A stretch of 33,558 nt of DNA from Candidatus Rokuibacteriota bacterium (GTDB lineage Bacteria; Methylomirabilota; Methylomirabilia; Rokubacteriales; CSP1-6). Made by a program: the position numbers and the translations under genes. Under the pieces are notes generated by a model. It had not been told where the DNA came from. It was given only the letters and a program-made list of their open reading frames with translations, and did no database searches. Shown piece by piece: positions 26,088-33,558 of this stretch (its first letter is position 1; each line of letters opens with the position of its first letter). Location of the stretch: the NCBI GenBank assembly GCA_016209425.1, contig JACQWA010000043.1, forward strand, positions 1 to 33,558, read 5' to 3'.

Positions 26088-28592
26088 TCACGGGCCCTCC
26101 CGCCACGCGGCGATGCGCTCCTTCAGCTCCTCGACCAGGGCCCGCGCCCGCTCGCGGTCGGCCGACTCGCCGATCACCTGGAAGCAGGCCCGATCCGAAT
26201 CCGGGATCGCGGCGACCCAATCCTCCCCCATCCGGACGCGGACCCCTTCCACCAACTCCACCGTCTGCCCCTTGGTCTGCTCGAGCAGGCGACGCATGAC
26301 GACCCCCTTGCGCTCGTTGGGACACGGGACCTCCGCGCGCGTGACGTGGCTCTCCGGCACCTCACGGAGGAGCTGGTGCAGGCGGATCTCGAGCCGCGCC
26401 ATCATCTCGAGCAGCTTGACCACCGCCGCCATCGCGTCGAACGCGGGCTGGAATGCGGGGAAGATGAACCCCCCCAATTCTTCCCCCACGAGCACGACTC
26501 CCGGACTCAGGGCGGCTTCGGCGAGAGCGCGCGGGCTCCCGCGAGACCGGAGGACCGCGAAGCCGTGCTCCTCCGCCAGCCGGTCCACCGTCTGGGAAGC
26601 GGTGATCGGCACCACAACGGTCCCGGCGGGGTGCGTGCGCATGGCGAGCAGGACCAGCAGGGCCAGAGCGAGGTCCCCGGGCACGAGCTCGCCTTTCTCG
26701 TCCACCAGGAACACCTTCTCCCCGCCCGTATCGAGGAGCACCCCCACGTCCGCGCCCAGCGTCCGGACGATGTTCGAGAGCTGATCCAGCGAGCGCTGAA
26801 ACTCCTCCCTCGTCTTCGTGATGCGCGCCTCATCCAAATAGGCGTTGAGGGAGATCACCTCCACCCCCAACTCCCCCAGGATCGACGGGAAGACGGCGGA
26901 GGCCGGGCCGAACGCGTAGTCCAGCACCATCCGGATCCGGCCTCGTCGCACCACCTCCCGATCCACGGTTCGGAGGAGACCGTCCCGGTACCGGTCGGTC
27001 CCCGAATGGGGAAAGGAGAGGACGCCGGTCTCCTCCATCGGCGCGCGGGAGAAGTCCTCCCGAAAGAAGAGGCGCTCGACGGCCTTCTCGCGCCCCGGAG
27101 AGCAATCCAAGCCGCGCGGATCGAAGAACTTGATGTCCAGCAGCTGCGGGTCATACGGAGACTTCCTCACGTGGGTGCCTCCCGCCAGTCCCAGGGCGGG
27201 AATCTGGTAGCGGACCAGGGGAATCGGCGCGACGCCCAGATCCTGGACGTCCACGCCCACCGAGAGCAGACCGGCCATGAACGCCCGGTTGATCATCCTG
27301 GAGGTTTTGTGGTGATCGCGGCTGGTCAGGACGACGCGGCGCTTGCCGAGGTGGGCCCCGAAGGCCGCCCCGAGCTTCGAGGCGAACTCCGGGGAGACCT
27401 CGATGTTGGCCAGCCCGGTGACGCCGTAACGGCCGAACAGGGAGCGCGACCATCGCTCCCCCCACACGAGACTCACGGCCAGCGTGGCGCCGTCCTCCAC
27501 CTCCTTGTAGGGCCAGATCTTCACGTTGGCCTTCACGACGCTCCCCTCGCCGATTGTCGAAAAATCCCCGACGGCCACGCCTTCGGCCAGGAAGGCCTTG
27601 GCCCGAACCACGGCGCGGCGCCCGACGACGACCTCCTTCAACACGGCTCCCGAGCCCACCTGGGCCCCCTCCCAGAGCACGCTCCCCGTGATCTCGGCCC
27701 CTTCCCCCACCACGGCGCCGGGGCCGAGGACGGAATCGGCCACGCGGCAGCCGGCTTCCACCCGGGCTCCCCGCCCGACGATGACGGCCCCCGTCAGCCT
27801 GGCGGCGGAATGGACCTGGGCGAAATCATCGAGCCGGATGTCGTGGGGGGTCCCCGGCAGTTTCTGTCCCGGGATCTCGACCCGAAGCTTCCCCTGCAGG
27901 ACGTCCAGGTGAGCCACCCGGTACTCGACCAGGTCTCCCACGTCGCGCCAGGAGCCCTCGGCCACGTAGCCATACAGGGGGCGGCCGGCAGCCAGCAGCG
28001 CGGGAAAGAGCTCCTTGCCGAAGTCGCACTCCCGCTGAGGAGGAACCAGGTCAAACACCGACGGTTCCAAAACATAGATGCCGGTATTGATCGTGTCGCT
28101 GAAGACCTCGCCCCAGGCGGGCTTTTCGAGGAACCGGGTGATCCGCCCGGCACCGTCGGTGATGACGATCCCGTAGGAGAGGGGGTGCTCGACGCGGGTC
28201 AGCACCATGGTCGCCTCCGCCCTCCGCTCGCGGTGGAACGCGACCGCCGCCGCCAGATCGAAGTCGGTGAGCACATCCCCCGAAATGACCAGGATGGGCT
28301 CGGTCCGGGCGCCGAGGGCGAACTTGACCGCGCCCGCAGTTCCCAGGTCGGCCGTCGGGGTCACGTACGTCAGGGCGACCCCGAAGCCGCGCCCGTCGCC
28401 GAAGTGGGTGGTGATCGTCTCAGGCAGGAAATGCAGGAGCGCCTCAAGGTCGGTGAAGCCGTGGCGGCGGAGCAGCCTGACCGTGTGCTCCATGATGGGA
28501 ACGTTTCCCACCGGGACCATCGGCTTCGGGACGTGGGTCGTGAGGGGTCGCAGCCGCGTCCCGAACCCTCCCGCCATGATCAGCGCCTTCAT
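26088..28592 (-). CDS. NDP-sugar pyrophosphorylase (mannose-1-phosphate guanylyltransferase-like) fused to a degenerate phosphomannomutase domain
   Basis: The 834-residue protein has three parts. A nucleotidyltransferase (1-230) carries MAGGFGTRLRPLTTHVPKPM and the metal aspartate in SGD (104-106). A left-handed beta-helix with hexapeptide repeats follows (about 255-370: VGRGARVEAGCRVADSVLGP). Residues 380-834 align with phosphomannomutases, but the motifs are altered. The active-site TASHNP reads RKSPYDP, keeping only S478. The metal loop DxDGDR reads DTGGEK (621-626). GEESGH reads GEELGG (703-708). The final RPSGTEP loop reads IPDSDRA (796-802). The first part probably makes GDP-mannose or a similar nucleotide sugar; the last is probably non-catalytic. 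Similar fusions are known in cyanobacteria. The ATG at 28592 follows GAGGGG. Confidence 0.87.
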   Translation of the reverse strand: MKALIMAGGFGTRLRPLTTHVPKPMVPVGNVPIMEHTVRLLRRHGFTDLEALLHFLPETITTHFGDGRGFGVALTYVTPTADLGTAGAVKFALGARTEPILVISGDVLTDFDLAAAVAFHRERRAEATMVLTRVEHPLSYGIVITDGAGRITRFLEKPAWGEVFSDTINTGIYVLEPSVFDLVPPQRECDFGKELFPALLAAGRPLYGYVAEGSWRDVGDLVEYRVAHLDVLQGKLRVEIPGQKLPGTPHDIRLDDFAQVHSAARLTGAVIVGRGARVEAGCRVADSVLGPGAVVGEGAEITGSVLWEGAQVGSGAVLKEVVVGRRAVVRAKAFLAEGVAVGDFSTIGEGSVVKANVKIWPYKEVEDGATLAVSLVWGERWSRSLFGRYGVTGLANIEVSPEFASKLGAAFGAHLGKRRVVLTSRDHHKTSRMINRAFMAGLLSVGVDVQDLGVAPIPLVRYQIPALGLAGGTHVRKSPYDPQLLDIKFFDPRGLDCSPGREKAVERLFFREDFSRAPMEETGVLSFPHSGTDRYRDGLLRTVDREVVRRGRIRMVLDYAFGPASAVFPSILGELGVEVISLNAYLDEARITKTREEFQRSLDQLSNIVRTLGADVGVLLDTGGEKVFLVDEKGELVPGDLALALLVLLAMRTHPAGTVVVPITASQTVDRLAEEHGFAVLRSRGSPRALAEAALSPGVVLVGEELGGFIFPAFQPAFDAMAAVVKLLEMMARLEIRLHQLLREVPESHVTRAEVPCPNERKGVVMRRLLEQTKGQTVELVEGVRVRMGEDWVAAIPDSDRACFQVIGESADRERARALVEELKERIAAWREGP

Positions 28593-28624
28593 GACCGCCC
28601 CTCGCGGTGGAAAAACAATGATTC

Positions 28625-28630
28625 ATTATA
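28625..28630 (-). promoter_or_regulatory. candidate -10 box upstream of the sugar-nucleotide gene
   Basis: TATAAT on the minus strand, 32 bases before the ATG at 28592. The nearest -35-like hexamer, TTGGAC (28656-28651), is 20 bases away, longer than optimal. The 79-base spacer after the rhomboid gene shows no terminator. Confidence 0.4.
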
Positions 28631-28671
28631 CCTCCCCGCGTGAGCGACGGGTCCAAATGGTTCGACGCTCG

Positions 28672-29391
28672 CTAACGGTATCGAAGCGGGCGCCGCGGCC
28701 TGAGGGCGTAGAGGAGGGCGATCCCGGCGAGGAAGCCACCGATGTGCGCGAACCAGGCCACCCCGCCCTGCGGCTCGCCGGTGGCGGCAGTGGTCCCGAA
28801 CGTGATGATCCCGTTGAGAAGCTGAACCACGATCCAGAAGCCCAGCACGATGAGGGCGGGGACTCTGACGATCCGGATGAAGAAGCCGAAGGTGATCAGG
28901 GTGAGCACACTCGCGTGCGGGAAGAGGCGCAGGTAGGCCCCCAGCACGCCGGACACGGCCCCGCTGGCCCCGATCATCGGGACCGCCGAGGAGGGGCCGA
29001 CGAGAGTCTGGGCCAGCGCGGCTGCCACCCCCGAGGCCAGATAAAAGCCCAGGAAGCGCCCGTGCCCGAGGGTGTCCTCCACGTTGTTGCCGAAGATCCA
29101 GAGGTAGAGCATGTTGCCGAAGATGTGGAAGAAGCCCCCGTGCATGAACATGGACGTGAAGATCGTGACCACCGGATGGGGGAAATCCCCCGGCACCGCG
29201 CAGGCGCCGGTGAGCCGGCACGGGGTCAGCCCGAACTCGAAGACGAACGCCTGGAACGCCTGCCCGGCTTCGGGGTCGCCCGGGAGCTGGAGCGACACCT
29301 GATAGAGGAAGACCAGGACATCCGCCGCGATGAGCCCGATGGTGACGAACGGCACCGTGCGGGTGGGAATATCGTCCTTGAGCGGCAGCAC
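28672..29391 (-). CDS. rhomboid family intramembrane serine protease
   Basis: Polytopic inner-membrane protease that cleaves transmembrane segments; substrates are unknown. The 239 residues show about six membrane helices. The catalytic dyad is S143 in GASGAVSG and H216 in WFAHIGGFLAG. The motif HGGFFHIFGNMLYLWIFG (H84, H89, N93) supplies the oxyanion-side residues, so the enzyme should be active. The loop FGLTPCRLTGACAVPGDF between the first helices is common in this subgroup. The start is a GTG at 29391 with GAGG upstream overlapping the TAG of the preceding M16 gene, so co-translation with the protease pair is likely. Confidence 0.94.
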   Translation of the reverse strand: MLPLKDDIPTRTVPFVTIGLIAADVLVFLYQVSLQLPGDPEAGQAFQAFVFEFGLTPCRLTGACAVPGDFPHPVVTIFTSMFMHGGFFHIFGNMLYLWIFGNNVEDTLGHGRFLGFYLASGVAAALAQTLVGPSSAVPMIGASGAVSGVLGAYLRLFPHASVLTLITFGFFIRIVRVPALIVLGFWIVVQLLNGIITFGTTAATGEPQGGVAWFAHIGGFLAGIALLYALRPRRPLRYR

Positions 29392-29400
29392 GCAATGCCT

Positions 29401-30717
29401 CTACTTCGGGACGGGCTTGAGCACCGTGACGGTGGGGGTTGCGAGATAGGCGCCGGCGACCCGGGAGATGTCCTCGACGCTCACGGCCTCCACGTCCTTC
29501 AGGTAGCGATCGAGGAACTCGTGTCCGACGCCGGCCAGCTCGAAGAAGGCCAGATACCAGGCCTGGCGGGCGTTGGTGCGGCGATCCAGGGCCAGATTCC
29601 CCAGGAGGTACGCCTTGGCCCGACTGAGCTCGTTGTCCGTCGCCGGTTCCCTCCGGATCCGCTCCACCTCCCGCATGATCCCCTCTTCCCCCCGGAGCAG
29701 ATTTTCGGGCGCCGTCCCCATGTGGATCACGAAGAAGCTCGTGTCCCGGCGCGAGGGATACAGGGCGCCAACCGAGTAGGCGAGTCCCTGTTTGTCCCGG
29801 AGCTCGCTGAAGAGCCGGCCTGCCATCCCACCCCCCAGGAGCGTGCTGAGCACTTTGACGGCGGGATAGTCTGGGTGTGAGAGCGAGGGAGCCAGGTACC
29901 CGATGAGGATTTGCGCCTGGGCGGCCGCCCGCTCCAAAACCTGCCGAGCCGTGGCGGCCGCCGGCGCCGGCAGCATCGCCTCACGGGCCTCGGGCTCTCC
30001 GGGCAGGTCCGCGAACACGCGCCCGACCTCCTCCACGACCGCCGGCCCCGAGACCTGGCCGCTCACCGCGAGCACGATCCGGTTGGCTCGGTAGTACCGC
30101 CGGTAATGATCGAGGAGGGCGGCCCGGTCAATCCGCTCGACCGCCTGACGCTGGCCGACAGCCGGAAACGCGTACGGGTGCGACCCGTAGAGAGAGGCGA
30201 GCAGGGTGTCGAAGGTGAGAGGGAACGGCAGATCGCCGCGGTTGCGGATCTGGCTCAGGATCACGCGGCGCTCGTTCTCGATCTCATCCGGCGGCAGGCT
30301 CGGCCTGAGCGCGACGTCGGCGATGAGGTCCAGGAGGCTCTTCCAGTGCCGGGCAAGCGCGGTCCCGCGAATCTCGGAGAAATCGGTCTCCCCGGAGGCG
30401 CTCACGCCGCCCCCGATCCCCTCGGCCGCCTCGACGATTTCCTGCGCGCTCCGCTGCCTCGTCCCTTTGACCAGCACGTGCTGCAGGAGGTTCGAGATGC
30501 CGGCGGTTTCGGGCCGTTCCCAGCGCGTGCCCATCTGGACCTGGAGCGACACGGCCACGACGGGTGCGGTCGGGTTTTCCCGCACCAGGACCGTCAGACC
30601 GTTGGTGTACCGGTGTCGGAGCACGGGGGGGAGGTGGCTGCCAGCGGGCGACGCCGTGGGAATGAGAGTGAGCCCCAGAGCCATGAAGAAGCACAGCGCC
30701 AGCGGCGTCAGGCTCAT
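29401..30717 (-). CDS. M16 peptidase-family subunit lacking the zinc motif (R/Y subunit)
   Basis: Periplasmic member of the insulinase/processing-peptidase family, 438 residues, with a signal peptide (about 1-25, ending TASPAG). The two M16 domains span about 35-225 and 230-430. The zinc motif HxxEH is replaced by NLLQH (76-80, in GISNLLQHVLVKGT), so it should not bind zinc. It does keep the substrate-binding pair R307 and Y314 in ELRDKQGLAYS. Such subunits work as the non-catalytic half of a heterodimer. The ATG at 30717 overlaps the stop of the catalytic M16 gene as ATGA, which supports a one-to-one complex. Confidence 0.92.
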   Translation of the reverse strand: MSLTPLALCFFMALGLTLIPTASPAGSHLPPVLRHRYTNGLTVLVRENPTAPVVAVSLQVQMGTRWERPETAGISNLLQHVLVKGTRQRSAQEIVEAAEGIGGGVSASGETDFSEIRGTALARHWKSLLDLIADVALRPSLPPDEIENERRVILSQIRNRGDLPFPLTFDTLLASLYGSHPYAFPAVGQRQAVERIDRAALLDHYRRYYRANRIVLAVSGQVSGPAVVEEVGRVFADLPGEPEAREAMLPAPAAATARQVLERAAAQAQILIGYLAPSLSHPDYPAVKVLSTLLGGGMAGRLFSELRDKQGLAYSVGALYPSRRDTSFFVIHMGTAPENLLRGEEGIMREVERIRREPATDNELSRAKAYLLGNLALDRRTNARQAWYLAFFELAGVGHEFLDRYLKDVEAVSVEDISRVAGAYLATPTVTVLKPVPK

Positions 30718-32072
30718 CGGCCGCCAGCTGGGGGAGCGAAGGCGAGCAACGCGTAGCGATCCGCGGGGAGATAGCGCCGGGCCACCTCGCGGATCTGCTC
30801 CCGGGTCACGTCCCGCAGGCGGTCCAGGTACCGGAGCTCCTCCTCCAGCCGCCAGATCGTCTCGGCCACCCCGTAGGCGTAGGCCCGTCCCTCGGCTGTT
30901 TCCGTCGCGAAGGCGTGCTCAGACTCCGCCGCCGTGATCGCCCGGTGGCGCTCGGCCTCCGTGACCCCTTCGGTTTGGATCCGCCGGACCTCCTGGACAA
31001 TCGCCTCCTCGACCTTCCGGAGGTCCCCCGGCTCCAGCTGGGCAGTGACGCTCACGAGTCCGGCGCCCTGGAGCGCCCCGTAGCTGGCTCGGATGGTAGA
31101 AACCAGCTGGTAACGTTCCCGGAGGGCCTGGTTCAGCCGGGAGCTTTTTGAGCCGCCGAGGATCGAGGCGAGGAGGTCTACGGCAAAGGCGTCGGGATGG
31201 TCCAGCGGCGGAGCGCTCCAGCCCAACGCCAGGTGCGCCTGCTTCTCGTTGCGCGAGACCTCGCGCCGACGAACCATGTCCAGGGACGGTGGCGGGGAAA
31301 GAGGCTGACGTCGGTACCCGGTAGCCGGAACCTTTCCGAACGAGCGCGCAACCGCGGCCCGAATCTCGGCGGGGTTCACCGCTCCGACGACGACGAGCGT
31401 CATGTTGTCAGGCACGTAGTGCCGCTTGTAGTATCCACGGAGCGTCTCCCGGGTTGCGGCCTTCATCACCGTCTCATCACCCAGGACCGGGCGTCCATAC
31501 GGATGACCGGGAAAGACCTGCGCATAGAGCTGGCGGATCAGGGAAGACCGGGGGTTGTCCTCACCGAGCCGAACCTCCTCGAAGACCACCTGCCGCTCGC
31601 GATCCAACTCCCTCGGGTGGAAGGCCGAGTTGAAGGCGACATCGGCCAGGACCTCGACGCCCCGCAACGCCTGCCGGGCGGGCAGGAGCATGTAGTAGAA
31701 CGTGTAATCAAGGGACGTGCCCGCGTTCGTCCTCCCGCCGACCCCCTCGATCTCGCGGTCGACAAACCCCGAACCCAAGGCGTCGGTCCCCTTGAAGAGC
31801 ATATGCTCCACGAAGTGCGAGAATCCCAACTCGTCCCGGCGCTCATCGCGCCCCCCCACGCCGACCCAGAGATGAAGCGCGGCGACGTCACTGGCCCGGT
31901 GTTCCTGGATGATGAGACGCATCCCGTTCTCCAGGACCAGACGCGTCGGCCTGTCGAGGGCGACCGACCCGGGAGTGGAGACGGGCCCGCTCACACTGCA
32001 CCCCGACAGCAGGAGCGCCAGGGGCCAACCCCGTCGAAAAAACCCAAGCAGGCAGGGAAACGCCGATCGCAT
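30714..32072 (-). CDS. M16 zinc metallopeptidase subunit, predicted lipoprotein
   Basis: Catalytic partner of the following gene. From the ATG at 32072 the product is 452 residues; a TTG two codons upstream is less likely. The N-terminus is a lipoprotein signal with lipobox LLSGC, lipidated at C25; Ser at +2 suggests outer-membrane sorting if E. coli rules apply. The zinc site is H86-x-x-E89-H90 (SHFVEHMLFKGT), with the third ligand at E165 or E166 (VVFEEVR). The second domain keeps R318, but S325 stands where the family has the substrate-binding tyrosine (ALRERYQLVST). So it carries the zinc half of the active site and lacks the R/Y half. It is divergent from the GGDEF gene. Confidence 0.92.
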   Translation of the reverse strand: MRSAFPCLLGFFRRGWPLALLLSGCSVSGPVSTPGSVALDRPTRLVLENGMRLIIQEHRASDVAALHLWVGVGGRDERRDELGFSHFVEHMLFKGTDALGSGFVDREIEGVGGRTNAGTSLDYTFYYMLLPARQALRGVEVLADVAFNSAFHPRELDRERQVVFEEVRLGEDNPRSSLIRQLYAQVFPGHPYGRPVLGDETVMKAATRETLRGYYKRHYVPDNMTLVVVGAVNPAEIRAAVARSFGKVPATGYRRQPLSPPPSLDMVRRREVSRNEKQAHLALGWSAPPLDHPDAFAVDLLASILGGSKSSRLNQALRERYQLVSTIRASYGALQGAGLVSVTAQLEPGDLRKVEEAIVQEVRRIQTEGVTEAERHRAITAAESEHAFATETAEGRAYAYGVAETIWRLEEELRYLDRLRDVTREQIREVARRYLPADRYALLAFAPPAGGR

Positions 32073-32155
32073 GGACAATTCAGCCTATCAGACTTTGCCA
32101 AACCCGACAACCGAACCCCCGTGGATCGGTGTAAGCATGGTGCGCTGGGAATGGG

Positions 32156-32172
32156 TTCCATGTACTATGGAA
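32156..32172. repeat. inverted repeat in the divergent M16/GGDEF control region
   Basis: TTCCAT / ATGGAA, a perfect 6-bp inverted repeat with a 5-base spacer, lies 16 bases before the GGDEF start codon and 84 bases from the M16 start. It overlaps a TACTAT that could serve as a plus-strand -10 box (32163-32168). It could be an operator; nothing beyond symmetry and position supports this. Confidence 0.35.
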
Positions 32173-32187
32173 TTGTCGGAGCCGGGA

Positions 32188-33405
32188 ATGACGCGGCCGA
32201 ATCGATGGCAGGTCTTGTTCGCGATCAGCGGCGGGTTGTGTGTCGTCATCGGCTGGGAGCTGCTCCCAGCTCCCGCCGCCGCGCTCCTTCTCGCCCTGGG
32301 CGGTGGTCTCTTCGGCCTTGCGGTTGCGCCACGCCTCTGGCGGGGTGCCTCTCCCACGGGATCTGCCGATACCGAGCGCCTCGAGGCCATGCTCACCACC
32401 TTCCAGGAGGGGATGCTCGACCTCTACTCGCTGGTGGAGTTGGGCCGCACGATCAGCGCCTCGCTGGACCTGGACCAGATCTTCACCACGACGATGAAGC
32501 GGGTTGCCGAAACCACCGGAGTGGAGAGCTACGCCCTTTTCCTGCATGACGAAACGGCCAATTCCCTCATTGCGCGGACCGTCAGCGGCACGGGGACCGA
32601 GGTCCTCCAGGACCGGTCCTTCGCCCTGAGCGAAGGGCTCGCAGGACGGGTGTACCAGAGCGGGACCCCAGAGGCTCACACCGCCGACGGTCCGCTCCCC
32701 TGGCCTGACGTCCCCGCCCACGCCCGGTCGGTCGTGGCGCTTCCTCTCGCGTCCCCCCATCGATCCCTCGGCGTCCTGCTGCTCTACTCCCCCACGCCCG
32801 AGGCGTTCAGCGAACGGCAGACCGCCTACTTCACGGCGGTTGCCAAGCAGCTGGCCATCGCGGTGGAGAACGCCGAGCTCTTCGTGAAGACCAAAGAGCT
32901 CACGTACCGTGACGCGCTGACGGGCCTGTTCAACCGCCGGTACTTCGAGGAGACCCTCGAGCGGGAGGTCCGCCGGGCCCTCCGATACAAGCTGCCCGTT
33001 TCGCTGCTCATGGCGGACATCGACCATTTCAAGATCTACAACGACACCCACGGACATCACCAGGGGGACCTCGTCCTCAAGGAAGTGGCGGCCCGCCTCA
33101 CGGAAAATACCCGCCAGGTTGACGTCGTCTCCCGCTACGGCGGCGAGGAACTGGTGGTGGTCCTGCCGATGACCACGAAGACTCATGCTCGCCTGGTCGC
33201 CGAGAAGCTTCGCCGGTCCGTCGAGGAGACAAAGATCCCGGGGGAGGAGGTACTGCCGGGGGGACGGTTGACCATCAGCCTCGGGCTGGCCGCCTATCCC
33301 GAGGACGCCTCCAACCCCACCGCCCTCATCCAGGCCGCGGACGCGGCACTCTACACGGCCAAGCGGAAGGGGAGGAACCGGACCGAGATTTTCGGCCGCT
33401 CGTAG
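32188..33405 (+). CDS. membrane-anchored GAF-GGDEF diguanylate cyclase
   Basis: Makes the second messenger cyclic di-GMP from GTP. The 405-residue product has two N-terminal membrane segments (about 8-24 and 28-46), a short coiled linker, a GAF sensor domain (about 90-235; ligand unknown) and a GGDEF domain (about 240-400). The signature is GGEEL (318-322), an active variant; the metal aspartate is D277 in MADIDHFK. An RxxD inhibitory site (R309-D312) lies five residues before the signature, so product feedback is expected. The ATG at 32188 is chosen because GGAG lies six bases upstream; an ATG at 32167 is in frame but poorly placed. It is the only plus-strand gene, divergent from the M16 pair. 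Confidence 0.94.
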   Translation: MTRPNRWQVLFAISGGLCVVIGWELLPAPAAALLLALGGGLFGLAVAPRLWRGASPTGSADTERLEAMLTTFQEGMLDLYSLVELGRTISASLDLDQIFTTTMKRVAETTGVESYALFLHDETANSLIARTVSGTGTEVLQDRSFALSEGLAGRVYQSGTPEAHTADGPLPWPDVPAHARSVVALPLASPHRSLGVLLLYSPTPEAFSERQTAYFTAVAKQLAIAVENAELFVKTKELTYRDALTGLFNRRYFEETLEREVRRALRYKLPVSLLMADIDHFKIYNDTHGHHQGDLVLKEVAARLTENTRQVDVVSRYGGEELVVVLPMTTKTHARLVAEKLRRSVEETKIPGEEVLPGGRLTISLGLAAYPEDASNPTALIQAADAALYTAKRKGRNRTEIFGRS

Positions 33406-33558
33406 GGGGGAACTGATTGGCGGCCGGTTTGGGAGGTCAGGCAGATTGTCGGGGGTGGGCCGGGCAGATCGCCGGTGCTGCCGTGAGAAACAGGTTGGAA
33501 TCCGGCGCAGGATACGAGCCAAACCTATTGTTTTTAAAAAGAAATAAATAAGTCCACC
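33406..33558. other. non-coding flank at the right edge
   Basis: 153 bases after the GGDEF stop with no supported gene. A weak CGGCCGC/GCGGCCG inverted repeat (33393-33426) spans the stop codon but has no T-run. From about 33523 the sequence turns sharply AT-rich, unlike the rest of the window, and may be the start of a promoter region or another element beyond the edge. Confidence 0.4.

Noticed and set aside
33393-33426. Terminator for the GGDEF gene
   Set aside because: The 7-bp inverted repeat CGGCCGC/GCGGCCG has a 20-base loop containing the stop codon and is followed by GTTTGGG, not a T-run.
33507-33522. Sigma54-like site on the minus strand (TGGCTCGTATCCTGC)
   Set aside because: The GG and GC are 10 bases apart as required, but two conserved positions differ and it points into the antisense of the GGDEF gene, with no gene to drive.

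Overview
The window is a very GC-rich bacterial chromosome segment, densely packed with housekeeping genes. Almost every gene lies on the minus strand; only the last one (a GAF-GGDEF protein) is on the plus strand. The cell is a diderm: it encodes the lipoprotein maturation and export proteins Lnt, LolC/E and LolD, a RodZ-like protein and a predicted lipoprotein protease. The gene order (prfB-lysS-lolC-lolD, smc near ftsY, a ribD-ribE-ribBA-ribH-nusB run) and base composition fit a deltaproteobacterial or Methylomirabilota/Rokubacteria-like lineage. That placement is inference from general knowledge and was not tested.

Layout, read in the direction of minus-strand transcription (high to low coordinates). 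At the right end an M16 peptidase pair (32072-29401) is followed by a rhomboid protease (29391-28672), divergent from the plus-strand GAF-GGDEF gene (32188-33405). Next come an NDP-sugar pyrophosphorylase fused to a degenerate phosphomannomutase domain (28592-26088), and then tlyA-nadK-recN (26003-22598), which are tightly coupled. A cold-shock gene (22503-22300) stands alone between a full-consensus promoter and a clear rho-independent terminator. secA (22211-19443) and smc (19316-15774) follow. A good sigma70-type promoter at 15754-15725 then opens a long co-directional run: rodZ-like, ftsY, ribD, ribE, ribBA, ribH, nusB. After a 98-base gene remnant come a metallophosphoesterase with no standard start codon, lnt, prfB, lysS, lolC/E and lolD. 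Across a 274-base hairpin-rich spacer lie ilvE and clpC, the latter cut by the window edge.

How the genes work together: Lnt finishes lipoproteins that the LolC/E-LolD transporter releases to the outer membrane, and the M16 lipoprotein subunit is a plausible client. SecA and FtsY serve protein export. RibD, RibBA, RibH and RibE make up nearly the whole riboflavin pathway. RF2 and LysRS serve translation. Smc, RecN and NadK serve chromosome upkeep and cofactor supply.

No complete new system, CRISPR array, prophage, rRNA or tRNA was seen. The items most worth a second look are: the two M16 subunits, which carry complementary halves of one active site; the phosphomannomutase half that has lost its catalytic motifs; the programmed frameshift in prfB; the metallophosphoesterase whose start codon reads ATC next to a gene remnant; and a small family of related intergenic palindromes. 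No stretch over 300 bases lacks a gene; the longest spacer is 274 bases.
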